DNA of 64,000 nucleotides from SXOA01 sp051004015 (lineage in GTDB: Bacteria; Planctomycetota; Planctomycetia; Pirellulales; Pirellulaceae), in assembly GCA_051004015.1 (NCBI GenBank), contig JBPCKT010000114.1, positions 77,637 through 141,636 of the forward strand, given 5' to 3'. The notes under the pieces were generated by a model. That model saw only the letters and a list, made by a program, of their open reading frames with translations, did not search any database and was not told the DNA's origin. Shown here one piece after another: positions 23,523-32,439 of the stretch; position 1 is the first letter of the stretch; each line of letters opens with the position of its first letter. Position numbers and translations under genes: made by a program.

Positions 23523-23846
23523 CTACGCCATCATCCGCTCAATCTCCTGGACATTTCCCTTCAGCATCTTCTTGGGAATGAAGAGGAACAAGCCGTCGAT
23601 TCCCATCTCGCCGAGGTAAACTCCGGGGAGGATGGCGAACTTGATCCAGGCTTCCAGCACGAGCTGTCCAGGTTGGGACTCGTAACGGATGAACTGCGGG
23701 TTGAACATCAGCCCCGCTCCCTTCTGCCAGACGTTCCGCTGCGGGTCGACAACGCGGAAGCCTTGCGAAGTGAGGTAGTTGGCCAGGTTCTGGTGGACCT
23801 GATCGGGCGGAAGCCGCGTGGGAAGCTGGTTGCGATAGCGGGACAT
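23523..23846 (-). CDS. conserved-looking hypothetical protein
   Basis: 107 residues from ATG 23846. An N-terminal helix (LPPDQVHQNLANYLTSQGFR) is followed by antiparallel beta-strands (GLMFNPQFIRYESQPGQLVL, AWIKFAILPGVYLGEMGIDG) and a basic C-terminal helix. There is no signal peptide or motif I can name. It sits alone between csrA and a divergent esterase gene. Confidence 0.65.
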   Translation of the reverse strand: MSRYRNQLPTRLPPDQVHQNLANYLTSQGFRVVDPQRNVWQKGAGLMFNPQFIRYESQPGQLVLEAWIKFAILPGVYLGEMGIDGLFLFIPKKMLKGNVQEIERMMA

Positions 23847-24021
23847 GGAGTCTTCTCCAAGTGCGGGAAACGGGGTGCAAGTCCACCTAGTGGCAATGCT
23901 AATGGATGGGCGGGGAGATTGCCACGCGGTAAGGGGGTCCGGGATAGGCGTCGGGGCGATTGCGGCGGAAATATGTTACAACGGCAGACTGATGAATCCC
24001 CTCGATTTGCAGGATGTGCCC

Positions 24022-24810
24022 ATGCCCAAATTTGAGTCGCTATTGCCGCTTGCCGTCCTAACCCTCTCAGGTCTTGCCATGTCCGTTTCCTTGTCCGCTG
24101 CCGACCATCGGGATCGCTACGAAGCCCGCAGTTTTGAGGGTGACGCGGGCAAAAAGCTGAATTTCCGCCTGCTCCGGCCCCGCGGGTATGATCCCAAAAA
24201 GGCATATCCTCTGGTGCTGTTTCTGCACGGGGCGGGGGAACGCGGGAGCGACAACAAAATTCAGCTCGTCCACGGGATGAACGAATTTGCCGCGGACGAA
24301 ATCATGGACAAGTACCGGGCCTTCGTCGTCGCTCCGCAATGCCCGGAAGGGAAGCAATGGGTGGACGTTCCCTGGTCCGCCGATTCCCACACCATGCCCA
24401 AGGAGCCGGCCGAGCCGCTGCGGTTGTCGTTGGACTTGATTGCCGCCTTGCAGAAGGAGTTCTCCATCGACAAGAGCCGCATCTATGTGACCGGACTATC
24501 GATGGGAGGCTTTGGCGCTTGGGACGCCATCCAACGACGGCCGAAACTCTTCGCGGCAGCAGTACCCGTCTGCAGCGGCGGAGATGCGGCGCTGGCCGAG
24601 AAGATCAAGGACATTCCGGTCTGGGCATTTCATGGCGCGGAGGATGGTGCAGTGAAACCGAAACGGTCCCGTGACATGATTGCCGCCCTGAAGAAAGCCG
24701 GTGGAAGCCCGAAGTACACGGAGTATGAGAAAGTGGGGCACAACTCGTGGGAGAAGGCGTACGGGGATGCGAAGATGTATGAGTGGTTGTTTGCCCAGAA
24801 GAAGAAATAG
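24022..24810 (+). CDS. secreted esterase / dienelactone hydrolase-like alpha/beta hydrolase
   Basis: 262 residues from ATG 24022 (ATG 23992 also possible). Signal peptide (LLPLAVLTLSGLAMSVSLSA). Alpha/beta-hydrolase with oxyanion-side YPLVLFLHGAGERG, nucleophile elbow GLSMGGFGAWDA (Ser), acid in IPVWAFHGAEDGAVKP and final His in KVGHNSWEKAY. This matches the PHB-depolymerase/LpqC-like family of planctomycete exported esterases, acting on acetylated or feruloylated polysaccharides or other esters. Converges with modC, 3 nt between the ends. Confidence 0.87.
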   Translation: MPKFESLLPLAVLTLSGLAMSVSLSAADHRDRYEARSFEGDAGKKLNFRLLRPRGYDPKKAYPLVLFLHGAGERGSDNKIQLVHGMNEFAADEIMDKYRAFVVAPQCPEGKQWVDVPWSADSHTMPKEPAEPLRLSLDLIAALQKEFSIDKSRIYVTGLSMGGFGAWDAIQRRPKLFAAAVPVCSGGDAALAEKIKDIPVWAFHGAEDGAVKPKRSRDMIAALKKAGGSPKYTEYEKVGHNSWEKAYGDAKMYEWLFAQKKK

Positions 24811-24813
24811 CCG

Positions 24814-25437
24814 CTATTTGATACGGATGGTGGTGTGTGCAAGCCGCTCGACGCTGTGCGGGTCGTGCGTGACGAGGAGCGTGGGAATGTGGTATTCGCC
24901 GATGACCCGTTGCAGATAACCGCTGATGGATTCGCGGAGGTCGGGGTCGAGGGCGCTGAGGGGCTCGTCGAGGAGCAGGAGCTGCGGACCGCGGAGAATG
25001 GCGCGGCCGATGGCGGTCCGCTGTTTTTCGCCGCCGCTGAGGGACTGGGGCCAGGCGGAAAGGAGCGGGCGGAGCTCGAGGATTTCCACGACGTGAGCGA
25101 AGTCGATGGGACTGCTGGGATTGCGGGCCAGGCCATAGCGCAAGTTCTGTTCGACAGTCAGATGCGGAAAGAGCTGGTAGTCCTGGAAGACGAGGCCGAG
25201 TGCCCGCTGTTCCGGCGGCAAGTTCACCCGCTTGGCGCCGTCGAACAGCAAGCGCTCACCGAGTTGGATGCGGCCGCTGTTAGGTTTCAAAAGGCCAGCA
25301 ATGAGGCGGAGCGTGGTCGTCTTGCCACAGCCGGAGGGGCCGACGAGGGCGGTGACGCCGGCGCCCGCTTCGAAGGCGAGGTCGAGCGCAAACCGGGAGT
25401 TGTGGCGGAAGCGGCAGTCGAACTGAAGCAGGCTCAT
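24814..25437 (-). CDS. modC: molybdate ABC transporter ATP-binding protein, without TOBE domain
   Basis: 207 residues from ATG 25437. Walker A GPSGCGKTTT, Q-loop VFQDYQLFPHLTV, signature LSGGEKQRTAIGRA, Walker B LLLLDEPLSALD and H-loop LLVTHD are all intact. Its ATG overlaps the modB stop by 3 nt (ATGA), showing a translationally coupled operon. Usual ModC is about 350 residues with a C-terminal molybdate-sensing TOBE domain; here the protein ends right after the ATPase. Confidence 0.9.
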   Translation of the reverse strand: MSLLQFDCRFRHNSRFALDLAFEAGAGVTALVGPSGCGKTTTLRLIAGLLKPNSGRIQLGERLLFDGAKRVNLPPEQRALGLVFQDYQLFPHLTVEQNLRYGLARNPSSPIDFAHVVEILELRPLLSAWPQSLSGGEKQRTAIGRAILRGPQLLLLDEPLSALDPDLRESISGYLQRVIGEYHIPTLLVTHDPHSVERLAHTTIRIK

Positions 25438-26135
25438 GCCTGGCCACCTGCCCCCCGCAGGCGGCCACGGCCGTAGCGGGCGAGGTATTCGCTCGCGGCC
25501 AGGGCCAGGGCCGCGATCACGATGGAAACCAGCACCAGGCGGTAGGATTGCTCCAAGCCGTCGGGGCTGTCCAGCAGCGAGTAGATATGGAGCGTGAGCG
25601 TGCGGGTTTCGCCGGGGATGTTGCCGGCAATCATGATGGTCGCGCCGAATTCCCCCATGCTTCGGGCAAAGGCCAGCACGCAGCCGCTGAGTATTCCTGG
25701 GCGAGCCAGCGGCAACGTGATCGACCAGAAGGCGTCGAACGGTCCGGCACCCAGCGTTCTGGCCGCGCCGATCAGGTGGTCGTCGATGGCCTCGAAGGCC
25801 TGGCGAATGGGCCGCACAAGCAGCGGAAAACCCACGACGGCCGCGGCGAGAGCGGCTCCCTTCCAATCGAAGATGAACCGCAATCCTAAATACTCCTCCA
25901 ACAGTCCGCCCAGCAAGCCACGCCGGCCGAAGAGCAAGAGCAACATATAGCCGGTGACCACGGGAGGAAGAACCAGCGGCAGACTGAGCAGCGTCTCTAC
26001 CAGAAACTTACCAGGAAAGTCGCGCTTGGCCAGAATCCAACCGGCGACGATGGCAAAGGGGAGCCCTCCCAGCACCGCCACTGCCGCTACTTGCAGCGTC
26101 AGCCGAACCGCTTGCCATTCCTCGAGACTCAGCAC
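25434..26135 (-). CDS. modB: molybdate ABC transporter permease
   Basis: 233 residues from GTG 26135. At least five membrane helices. The ModB signature is present (LLSLPLVLPPVVTGYMLLLL), and the EAA loop reads AARTLGAGPFDAFWSITLPL. GEFGATIMIAGNIPGETRTL is typical of ModB. It would form the inner-membrane channel with ModC and receive oxyanion from ModA. Gap to modA 12 nt. Confidence 0.92.
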   Translation of the reverse strand: MLSLEEWQAVRLTLQVAAVAVLGGLPFAIVAGWILAKRDFPGKFLVETLLSLPLVLPPVVTGYMLLLLFGRRGLLGGLLEEYLGLRFIFDWKGAALAAAVVGFPLLVRPIRQAFEAIDDHLIGAARTLGAGPFDAFWSITLPLARPGILSGCVLAFARSMGEFGATIMIAGNIPGETRTLTLHIYSLLDSPDGLEQSYRLVLVSIVIAALALAASEYLARYGRGRLRGAGGQA

Positions 26136-26147
26136 GCCTGTCCTCCG

Positions 26148-26996
26148 CTACTTCTTTTCAGTGTCTTCAGGCGTGCCGCTGAGCCGCTCGAAGCCGAACT
26201 TCTTGTAGGTCTCGTTCGCCTCGTCCGACTTCAGGAACTCAAAGAACCCTTTGGCGGCTGAGTTGTCTTTGCCGTGCTTGAGGAGCACCAGGATATAGAC
26301 GATTTCGTCATGCAGCGCGGGATCAAACTCATGGACCATCTCGACATTCTTGGCTGCGAGAAAATCGGTGGAGTAGACGATGCCCGCTTCGGCTTCGCCC
26401 CGCTCGACGTAGGCGAGCGCGGTGCGGACATCCTGGCCGTGGGCGATCTTCTTGGCCTTGGTCAGGCCGTCGAGAAGGCCGAGCTTCGTCAGGGCCTGGT
26501 CGGCATATTTGCCCGCGGGAACCTTCTCGCCGGCTAGGGCAATCCTCTTAACCGCGGCCTTGTTGAGGTCCTTCGGCACCTTCAGGCCAGCCGGATTGCC
26601 TTTGGGGACAATCAGAACGAGCTTATTAGTGAGGAGCTTCACCTGCTCCGAGGAAATCTTGGCTTCCTTAACCTTCTCCGCCCACTCTTCATTGGCGGAA
26701 AGGAACAGGTCCGCCGGCGCGCCCGCGACGATCTGCCCGGCCAGGCTGTTCGACGATCCGGGATTGATCTTGATAGTGTGTTTGGACTTCTTGGCGAACT
26801 GTTCCGCCAGGGACTCCATCACGTCCTTCGTGCTGGCGGCAGCGGAGGCGAGGGCCTTGCCGCCGGTCGGACTCGCACCGCGGACGCCGGGTTCTTCAGC
26901 AAACAACGCCGGCTGGATTGTTTGACGAAAGAGGCCGCCAGCCAGCCAAAGATTGACCAGCGCGATCACGGCCAGGCGAGTAATGATGATCTGCAT
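26148..26996 (-). CDS. modA: molybdate-binding periplasmic protein
   Basis: 282 residues from ATG 26996. Signal peptide about 1-34. ModA fold: ASAAASTKDVMESLAEQFAK, NPGSSNSLAGQIVAGAPADL (oxyanion loop), FLSANEEW, VLIVPKGNP and a YADQALTKLGLLDGL segment. Binds molybdate or tungstate; the two cannot be told apart by reading. First gene of modABC. No ModE regulator nearby; no Moco riboswitch seen in the short leader. Confidence 0.9.
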   Translation of the reverse strand: MQIIITRLAVIALVNLWLAGGLFRQTIQPALFAEEPGVRGASPTGGKALASAAASTKDVMESLAEQFAKKSKHTIKINPGSSNSLAGQIVAGAPADLFLSANEEWAEKVKEAKISSEQVKLLTNKLVLIVPKGNPAGLKVPKDLNKAAVKRIALAGEKVPAGKYADQALTKLGLLDGLTKAKKIAHGQDVRTALAYVERGEAEAGIVYSTDFLAAKNVEMVHEFDPALHDEIVYILVLLKHGKDNSAAKGFFEFLKSDEANETYKKFGFERLSGTPEDTEKK

Positions 26997-27073
26997 GGAG
27001 CCGATTATAGTCGAGCCGCCGACTGCCAAGAACGAAGCAGTCAATTTCGTCCGCGGGCGGGTAAGATGGGAGT

Positions 27074-27205
27074 ATGCCGCTCCCGGAAATTGAAAAGTTC
27101 ATGCCCCTGTGGGTCTTCTTTACCATCATCCTGTTGGTCGTCGCCGCGTTCATCGCGATCTTGATCGTTCTCGTCACGACTACCCGGCGGCGAGATGAGG
27201 ACTAG
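27074..27205 (+). CDS. small single-pass membrane protein
   Basis: 43 residues from ATG 27074, preceded by GATGGGAG. Sequence: short acidic start (PLPEIEKFM), one strong membrane helix (FTIILLVVAAFIAILIVLVT) and a positively charged end TTRRRDED. Too short for standard ORF callers, but it has a ribosome site and a plausible positive-inside topology. It lies in the gap between the divergent modA gene and the convergent putA gene. Function unknown. Confidence 0.55.
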   Translation: MPLPEIEKFMPLWVFFTIILLVVAAFIAILIVLVTTTRRRDED

Positions 27206-27228
27206 GGGCCAGTCCGCAACACTTACTT

Positions 27229-30200
27229 TCACTCTCCGTCATTCGCCGGCGGTGCAAAGCCGCGGCGGACGGTGTGCTCGGTGATGGTGCGGGGAAGGAC
27301 GAACTGAAGCAGATAGTCGCTTCCCCCCGCTTTGCTGCCGATGCCCGACATCTTAAAGCCGCCGAAGGGTTGGCGGCTCACGAGTGCGCCGGTAATGGGG
27401 CGGTTGAGATAGAGATTGCCGACGAGGAATTCCCGCTGGGCCCGCGACAGGGCCACGGGGCTGCGTGAGAAGATGCCTCCGGTGAGAGCATAGTCGGTGC
27501 CGTTGGCGATCCGCAGGGCTTCGCTGAGGTCCGTGGCGCGCAGGACCGCCAGAATTGGGCCGAAGATTTCTTCCTGAGCGATGCGGGCGCTGGGAGCGAC
27601 ATCGGCGAAGATGTGCGGTCCCACAAAGCAGCCTTGCTGGGCCAGTTCAGCCGCATCCATCGCCAACACCAGGCGGCCTTCCTGCTTGCCGATTTCTATA
27701 TATCTCTGGATGCGGCCCAGGGATTCGTCGTCGATGACTGGGCCGACCGAGGCCTGTGGATCGTCGGCGGGGCCGAGTTGCAGACTCTTGGTTGCCTCCA
27801 CCAGGCGATTCAAGAACGTGTCATAGACTTCGGCCATGACAATGGCCCGGCTGCACGCGCTGCATTTTTGCCCCTGATAGCCGAAGGCGGACTTCATCAC
27901 GCCGGCGACGGCTTCGTCCAGGTCGGCGTCGGCGGCGACGATGATGGCGTTTTTGCCCCCCATCTCCGCGATGACCCGCTTGACGTTGACGACGCCGCGG
28001 GTGGATGCCTGAGCTGCGGCGGCGTTAATCGCCAGCCCCACTTGCCGCGAGCCGGTGAAAACGATGATGGCGATATCGGGGTGCTCGACCAGGGCTGCTC
28101 CGGCGACTTCGCCTCGGCCAGGCAGAAAGTTGACGACGCCGGCCGGGATGCCGACCTCGAGAAAGATGTCCATCAGCAGTGAGCCGACGACAGAGGACTG
28201 CTCAGCGGGCTTCATGACGACTGTGTTGCCAGTTGCCAGAGCCGCGGTGGTCATGCCGGTGAGGATGGCCAGCGGGAAGTTCCAGGGGGCGATGACCGCG
28301 GTAACTCCACGGGGAATGTACTCGAAGCGATTCTCCTCTCCCGGTACGTCGACGCCGCTAGCATTCTGCAGCTTGATCGCCTCGGCGGCGTAGAACTCGC
28401 AGAAGTCAATGGCCTCATCAACGTCGGCAGTCGCTTCGCGCCAGCCTTTGCCCGTCTCATACACAGCCCAAGCGGCCAATTCGAAGAGCCGGCGGCGCAT
28501 CTCTTCCGCGGTCCGCCGGAGGAAGTCGGCGCGAGCTTCGGCTCCGATGGCCCACCACGCCGGCTGGGCACCTTTCGCAGTGGCCACGGCAGCCGCCGCG
28601 TGCTCCTTGCCGGCGAGGGAGAATGTGCCGACGATTCGGGAGCGGAGCGAGGGATCGCGGGACTGCATCTTCTCCGCGGTTTCCACGCTCTGGCCGCCGA
28701 TGACGAGCGGGCAATCGCGGCCCATCCGCCCTCTCACGATGGCCAGCAACTCGAACATCGCCTGGCGGTTTTCGGCCCGCGCGAAATCGACGGGAGGCTG
28801 GTTGGTGAACGCAGCAGTGGATTGCGCAGGCATGAGCTCGCTCCGCGAGAGGTTTGTTTCGTTGATAGCAGCGGGGATGGCTTCGCTGGGCAGGCTGGAA
28901 GCCCGCCCCACCTGTTCCGGGTTCTGCAGCAGCTTCTCCGGTGGAATCTTCTCCACAAAACCGGCCCGCAGAAAGGAATCGTTGGACGTGTTCTCCAGCA
29001 GGCGGCGAACCAGGTAAGCCATGCCGGGAATCAGATCGCCATAGGGCATGTAAATCCGCAGCCGGTGGCCGAGGTCAACGAGCGCTTGCTTCTCGGCATC
29101 CGCCATGCCGTAGAGCATCTGGAGCTCATAGGCATTGGCCGGCAGGCCAAGATGGCGCGCCGTGGCAATTCCGTGGGCGAGGGAGCGGAGGTTGTGGGAA
29201 CCCAGAGCGCAGCGGAGGTGCGCGGAGTTTCGCAGGACGAACCGCGTACATCGCTCGAAGCTCTCGTCGGACTGCCACTTTTTCTGAAACACAGGAATCG
29301 GCCAGCCGTTGGCCTTGGCCTTGATGGTCTCGTAATCCCAATAGGCTCCCTTTACCAGTCGCACCCAAACCGGAGCGCCGCGGGACTGGGCCCAGTTCCG
29401 CAAGTCCATGAGGTCGGCGTAGGCATTCTCGAGGTAACACTGGATAACAATGCCGACGTCCGTCCAATCGCGGAATTCGGGCTCACCGAGGACCGCCTTG
29501 AAGATGTGCAGCGTCAGGTCCTTCTTGTCGTAGGACTCCATATCCACGTTGATGAATGCCCCCAAAGAGCGGGCGGCGCGGAACAACTCTCCCAGCCGGC
29601 TGCCGGCGCGAAGTGTGGTCCCTGCGTGGTCGAGGGCATCGAACTGGCTATCGAGAGCGGAGAGTTTGACGGAGAGATTGACGCGGGGAATCGGACCGCG
29701 CTCGTCCTGATCGATGAGCGAGTCAGCCGGCCAGGATTGCACCTCGGGCGTGATGGCATCCAGCAGGTCCAGGTAAGCCTTGAAGTACCTCAGGGCTTCG
29801 GATTCACTGATGACCGCTTCCCCCAGGATGTCTAGGGTAAAGCCGCGGCGGAGTTGGCGTTCCTTCTTGGCGGCTCGCAGGACCTGGCGGGCGTTTTCTC
29901 CCGCAATGAACCGTCGAGCAAAGTCCTGGGCGCTAAGCCGGGCTGCTCGGGCGACGGCGGCCCGGGTGAACGGAGTGCGGCGGGCCACGCCGAGTGCGAC
30001 ACGTAGCGCGACCGGGAGCTTGTCCTTCACCGTCTCCAGATACTCGTGCAGATGCTCCGTCACGCTGTCCGCCGAGCGGAGCATCGGCAGCACGTCCACG
30101 AAGCGAAAGAGCTGCACCTTGAGCGATTCGTCCTGCATCGACCAGGCCATCATCCGGTCATCCCACCAGCGGCGATTCCAGATGCGGGGGCGCGAATCGT

Positions 30201-30285
30201 CCAGATTGGCGAACAGGTGGCGGCCGATGGCCTGAGTCTCGGCCTCAATCGCGGCGAGGTCGGCGGCAGTGAAGTCGTCGCTCAT
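27229..30285 (-). CDS. putA: bifunctional proline dehydrogenase / pyrroline-5-carboxylate dehydrogenase
   Basis: 1018 residues from ATG 30285. The PRODH barrel (residues about 90-450) shows NLSVKLSALDSQFDALDHAG, WVRLVKGAYWDYETIKAKAN, NLRSLAHGIATARH and ELQMLYGMADAEKQAL. The aldehyde dehydrogenase domain (from about 540) shows ITGMTTAALATGNTVVMKPA and EMGGKNAIIVAADADLDEAV (Glu). The catalytic Cys is in FGYQGQKCSACSRAIV, followed by EIFGPILAVLRA. It oxidises proline to glutamate with FAD and NAD. It lacks the N-terminal ribbon-helix-helix of E. coli PutA, so is not autoregulatory. Its ATG overlaps the stop of the upstream small gene. Confidence 0.93.
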   Translation of the reverse strand: MSDDFTAADLAAIEAETQAIGRHLFANLDDSRPRIWNRRWWDDRMMAWSMQDESLKVQLFRFVDVLPMLRSADSVTEHLHEYLETVKDKLPVALRVALGVARRTPFTRAAVARAARLSAQDFARRFIAGENARQVLRAAKKERQLRRGFTLDILGEAVISESEALRYFKAYLDLLDAITPEVQSWPADSLIDQDERGPIPRVNLSVKLSALDSQFDALDHAGTTLRAGSRLGELFRAARSLGAFINVDMESYDKKDLTLHIFKAVLGEPEFRDWTDVGIVIQCYLENAYADLMDLRNWAQSRGAPVWVRLVKGAYWDYETIKAKANGWPIPVFQKKWQSDESFERCTRFVLRNSAHLRCALGSHNLRSLAHGIATARHLGLPANAYELQMLYGMADAEKQALVDLGHRLRIYMPYGDLIPGMAYLVRRLLENTSNDSFLRAGFVEKIPPEKLLQNPEQVGRASSLPSEAIPAAINETNLSRSELMPAQSTAAFTNQPPVDFARAENRQAMFELLAIVRGRMGRDCPLVIGGQSVETAEKMQSRDPSLRSRIVGTFSLAGKEHAAAAVATAKGAQPAWWAIGAEARADFLRRTAEEMRRRLFELAAWAVYETGKGWREATADVDEAIDFCEFYAAEAIKLQNASGVDVPGEENRFEYIPRGVTAVIAPWNFPLAILTGMTTAALATGNTVVMKPAEQSSVVGSLLMDIFLEVGIPAGVVNFLPGRGEVAGAALVEHPDIAIIVFTGSRQVGLAINAAAAQASTRGVVNVKRVIAEMGGKNAIIVAADADLDEAVAGVMKSAFGYQGQKCSACSRAIVMAEVYDTFLNRLVEATKSLQLGPADDPQASVGPVIDDESLGRIQRYIEIGKQEGRLVLAMDAAELAQQGCFVGPHIFADVAPSARIAQEEIFGPILAVLRATDLSEALRIANGTDYALTGGIFSRSPVALSRAQREFLVGNLYLNRPITGALVSRQPFGGFKMSGIGSKAGGSDYLLQFVLPRTITEHTVRRGFAPPANDGE

Positions 30286-30815
30286 CGCGTAATCAGCAAG
30301 TCGCCGCCTCCGGTCAGGTAGATGCGATACTGCCAGCGCAGCGTCGTCGGAAACTTCGCGGTCGTTACCTTGGGACCAGCGAAGCGAAGCGGTTGTACGC
30401 CCGGCTGGCCCGAGTCTACCCCAGGAAGTTCGCTGGCTGGCGTACTTAGGTGAATACCAATTCCCGCGGACGATACCTGGAAATCGACACCAGTGTGTAG
30501 CGAGCGTATGTGAATGTCGTAGGAATTGCCGAGCCATGGCGGCAGCGATTGCACGCGGCACGCGAAATCAAATACGAACTCGCATTCGTGCGGGACCGCC
30601 TCCATGCTCGCCGACCAGTGACTCTTCCCCGACATGCCGACGAGAAATGCGGCGGTCTGCCCTGGGCGAATCTCCTGCAAGCTGCAGCTTTGCAGAGCGG
30701 GACTGGAGGGCCATTCCTCGGCGCTCGAGCCTTCGACGCTCCGCAGCTCGGCGAGCAATTGCGCTGCTGGATCCAATACCTCAATCCGGTGAGCGACGCG
30801 GTCGGCGGCTTGCAC
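30282..30815 (-). CDS. hypothetical protein, translationally coupled to putA
   Basis: 177 residues from GTG 30815, but the frame is open back to the prfB stop codon at 30885 (LSAVLGTLESSAPSGHFLRL...), so the true start may be an upstream CTG. Beta-rich, with CEFVFDFACRVQSLPPWLGN and KFPTTLRWQYRIYLTGGG; no family recognised. Its TGA overlaps the putA ATG (ATGA), so the two are co-translated. It sits between prfB and putA on the same strand. Confidence 0.6.
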   Translation of the reverse strand: MQAADRVAHRIEVLDPAAQLLAELRSVEGSSAEEWPSSPALQSCSLQEIRPGQTAAFLVGMSGKSHWSASMEAVPHECEFVFDFACRVQSLPPWLGNSYDIHIRSLHTGVDFQVSSAGIGIHLSTPASELPGVDSGQPGVQPLRFAGPKVTTAKFPTTLRWQYRIYLTGGGDLLITR

Positions 30816-30884
30816 CAGGACCAGGCGCAGGAAGTGGCCGCTGGGTGCGGATGACTCGAGAGTACCCAGGACGGCGCTCAGGGC

Positions 30885-32010
30885 CTAATCCTCCTCGCCA
30901 CTGCCGTCGGGACCGACGTTCTTCATCCGCCACCGCAGATAGGAGTCAAAAAAGCCCTCGAGATTTCCGTTGAGCACGTTATGAAAATTGGTCTCGCCGT
31001 AACCGGTCCGGGTGTCCTTGACTCGCTGATCGGGATGCAGGAAGTAGCTGCGAATCTGCGAGCCAAAACCGACCTTGGACTGGCTCTGGTACTTGGCCGC
31101 TTGCTTGGCCTCCTGCTGTTCTTCACGTCGGCGAACGAGTTTGGCGCGAAGCATCTTGTAAGCCAAAGCCCGATTCTGGTGCTGGCTCCGCTCATTTTGG
31201 CAAGCGGCAACAATGCCGGTGGGAAGGTGCGTGAGCCGGACGGCGCTTTCCGTTTTGTTGACGTGCTGGCCTCCGGCTCCGCTGGAGCAGTAAGTATCTT
31301 CGCGGATATCCTCCTTGTTGATCTCGATCTCTTCCTCGTCGGCGACCTCCGGCGCTACGTCCACCGCGGCAAAACTGGTCTGCCGTTTCCCTTCGCTGTT
31401 AAAGGGGCTGATCCGCACCAGGCGGTGGATGCCGTGCTCCCCCTTCAGATAGCCGTAGGCCATGGGGCCGCGGACCGTGATCGTGGCGCTGTTGATGCCC
31501 GCTTCCTCGTTATCTTGCCGGTCAAGCAGTGCAATGTCGTAGTCGTTCTTTTGGGCCCACTGCGTGTACATCCGGAGCAGCATTTCCGCCCAGTCGTTGG
31601 CGTCGGTGCCGCCATCACGGGCGTTGATGCTGACCACCGCTGCCGAGGAGTCGTGCGGACCGCTCAGCAGTGCCTTGAGCTCCAGGCCGTCGAGCGTTTT
31701 TTCCAGTCGCTCAATTTCGGAGCGAACCTCGGCTGCGTAGCTCTCGTCTTCCTCGGCCAATTCCAGCATGGTTGGCAGATCGCCGGCTGACTTGATGGCC
31801 TCGGCAACGGGCTTGACGACGGCGCGGAGGCTCTTCAAGCGGCCGATGGTTTCCTGGGCCCGTTCCTGGTTGGACCAGAAATCGGGCGCGGCCATCTCGC
31901 TTTCAATCTGACTAGCCCGACCTTCCTTGGTGTCGTAGTCAAAGACTGTCTCGGAGCTGAGTGATGCGCTGCCGAATTGATTCCGCCCTGTTATGCCAAT
32001 CCGTTTCCAC
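30885..32010 (-). CDS. prfB: peptide chain release factor 2 with programmed +1 frameshift
   Basis: The zero frame starts at GTG 32010 (GAGGAA upstream) and encodes 23 residues ending ESIRQRITQLRDSL before an in-frame TGA (31941-31939) in CTT-TGA-C. A +1 shift continues DYDTKEGRASQIESEMAAPD and the full RF2. Motifs: RISPFNSEGKRQTSF (SPF, stop recognition of UAA/UGA) and CSSGAGGQHVNKTESAVRLT (GGQ, peptidyl-tRNA hydrolysis). Standard calls would start at the internal ATG 31895 and miss the N-terminus. Autoregulation: low RF2 gives a pause at UGA and more frameshifting. Confidence 0.92.
31938..31947 (-). promoter_or_regulatory. prfB programmed frameshift site (CTTTGAC)
   Basis: CTT at 31944-31942, TGA at 31941-31939, then C; the bases after the TGA (CTACGACACC) match the E. 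coli site (CUACGAC) almost exactly. An internal SD-like stimulator is weak here (CGAGACAGT before CTT). Confidence 0.9.
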
Positions 32011-32081
32011 GGGTTCCTCGTTGCTGGGGGTGTAATAACCTCATCAAGTAAGGTACGCCACCCTATGCCGACGAGGAACCC
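32011..32081 (-). promoter_or_regulatory. prfB: leader inverted repeat sequestering the prfB ribosome site
   Basis: In the mRNA sense, GGGTTCCTCG (32081-32072) pairs perfectly over 10 bp with CGAGGAACCC (32020-32011), which ends immediately before the GTG start and contains the SD-like GAGGA. A 51-nt loop with an inner GGGTG/CACCC stem separates the arms. The structure would hide the ribosome site. It could also be a dispersed palindromic repeat that happens to lie here. Confidence 0.55.
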
Positions 32082-32132
32082 CCTGGACGTTTTAGCGATA
32101 CCTCCGCGACAAAGGGAGGAATGTTACTGAAC

Positions 32133-32354
32133 TTACTTCGCAATTCCCGGGTCAAATGCCGGGGCACTGACCCCAGGGTCTGCCGCAGCCGCCGGCGCGG
32201 CCCCTGCGGCCGGCGCGGCCCCTGCGGCCGGCGCGGCCCCCGTGGGGGGCGTATTGACGAGAACTCCCTCGTTCTTCTTGACTTCTTCCTTGCCGCATCC
32301 GACGAGAACGGTTGCCAAGACTACGGCGAATGCGAAACCAAATCGTGCCAGCAT
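32133..32354 (-). CDS. small lipoprotein with GAAPAA repeats
   Basis: 73 residues from ATG 32354 (AAGGGA upstream). The signal peptide ends in a lipobox (VLVGC, Cys 20), followed by GKEEVKKNEGVLVN and three GAAPAA repeats encoded by an 18-bp tandem DNA repeat. Small lipoproteins like this commonly follow DUF1559 genes in planctomycetes. A strong terminator lies between it and the DUF1559 gene upstream, so it is expressed by read-through or from its own promoter. Confidence 0.75.
   Translation of the reverse strand: MLARFGFAFAVVLATVLVGCGKEEVKKNEGVLVNTPPTGAAPAAGAAPAAGAAPAAAADPGVSAPAFDPGIAK
32190..32241. repeat. 18-bp tandem repeat inside lipoprotein gene
   Basis: About three units of GGCCGGCGCGGCCCCTGC, the last partial, encoding the GAAPAA repeats. 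Near-identical units suggest copy-number variation by slippage. Confidence 0.8.
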
Positions 32355-32384
32355 GAGAATTTCCCTTTGGGGTAAGAAATAAAA

Positions 32385-32412
32385 ATACAGCGCGGCCCAA
32401 GCCGCGCTGTAT
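32385..32412 (-). terminator. intrinsic terminator after DUF1559 gene 1
   Basis: Minus-strand ATACAGCGCGGC, loop TTGG, GCCGCGCTGTAT (12-bp perfect stem) followed by TTTTATTT. The opposite strand has A-rich flanks on both sides, so it may work both ways. It is positioned 28 nt after the DUF1559 stop and 31 nt before the lipoprotein start. Confidence 0.85.
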
Positions 32413-32439
32413 CCAAAAAAAGACCATTGCCCGGTCTAA

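Noticed and set aside
32190..32241. Repeat as a CRISPR array
   Set aside because: 18-bp direct units without spacers, inside a lipoprotein gene.
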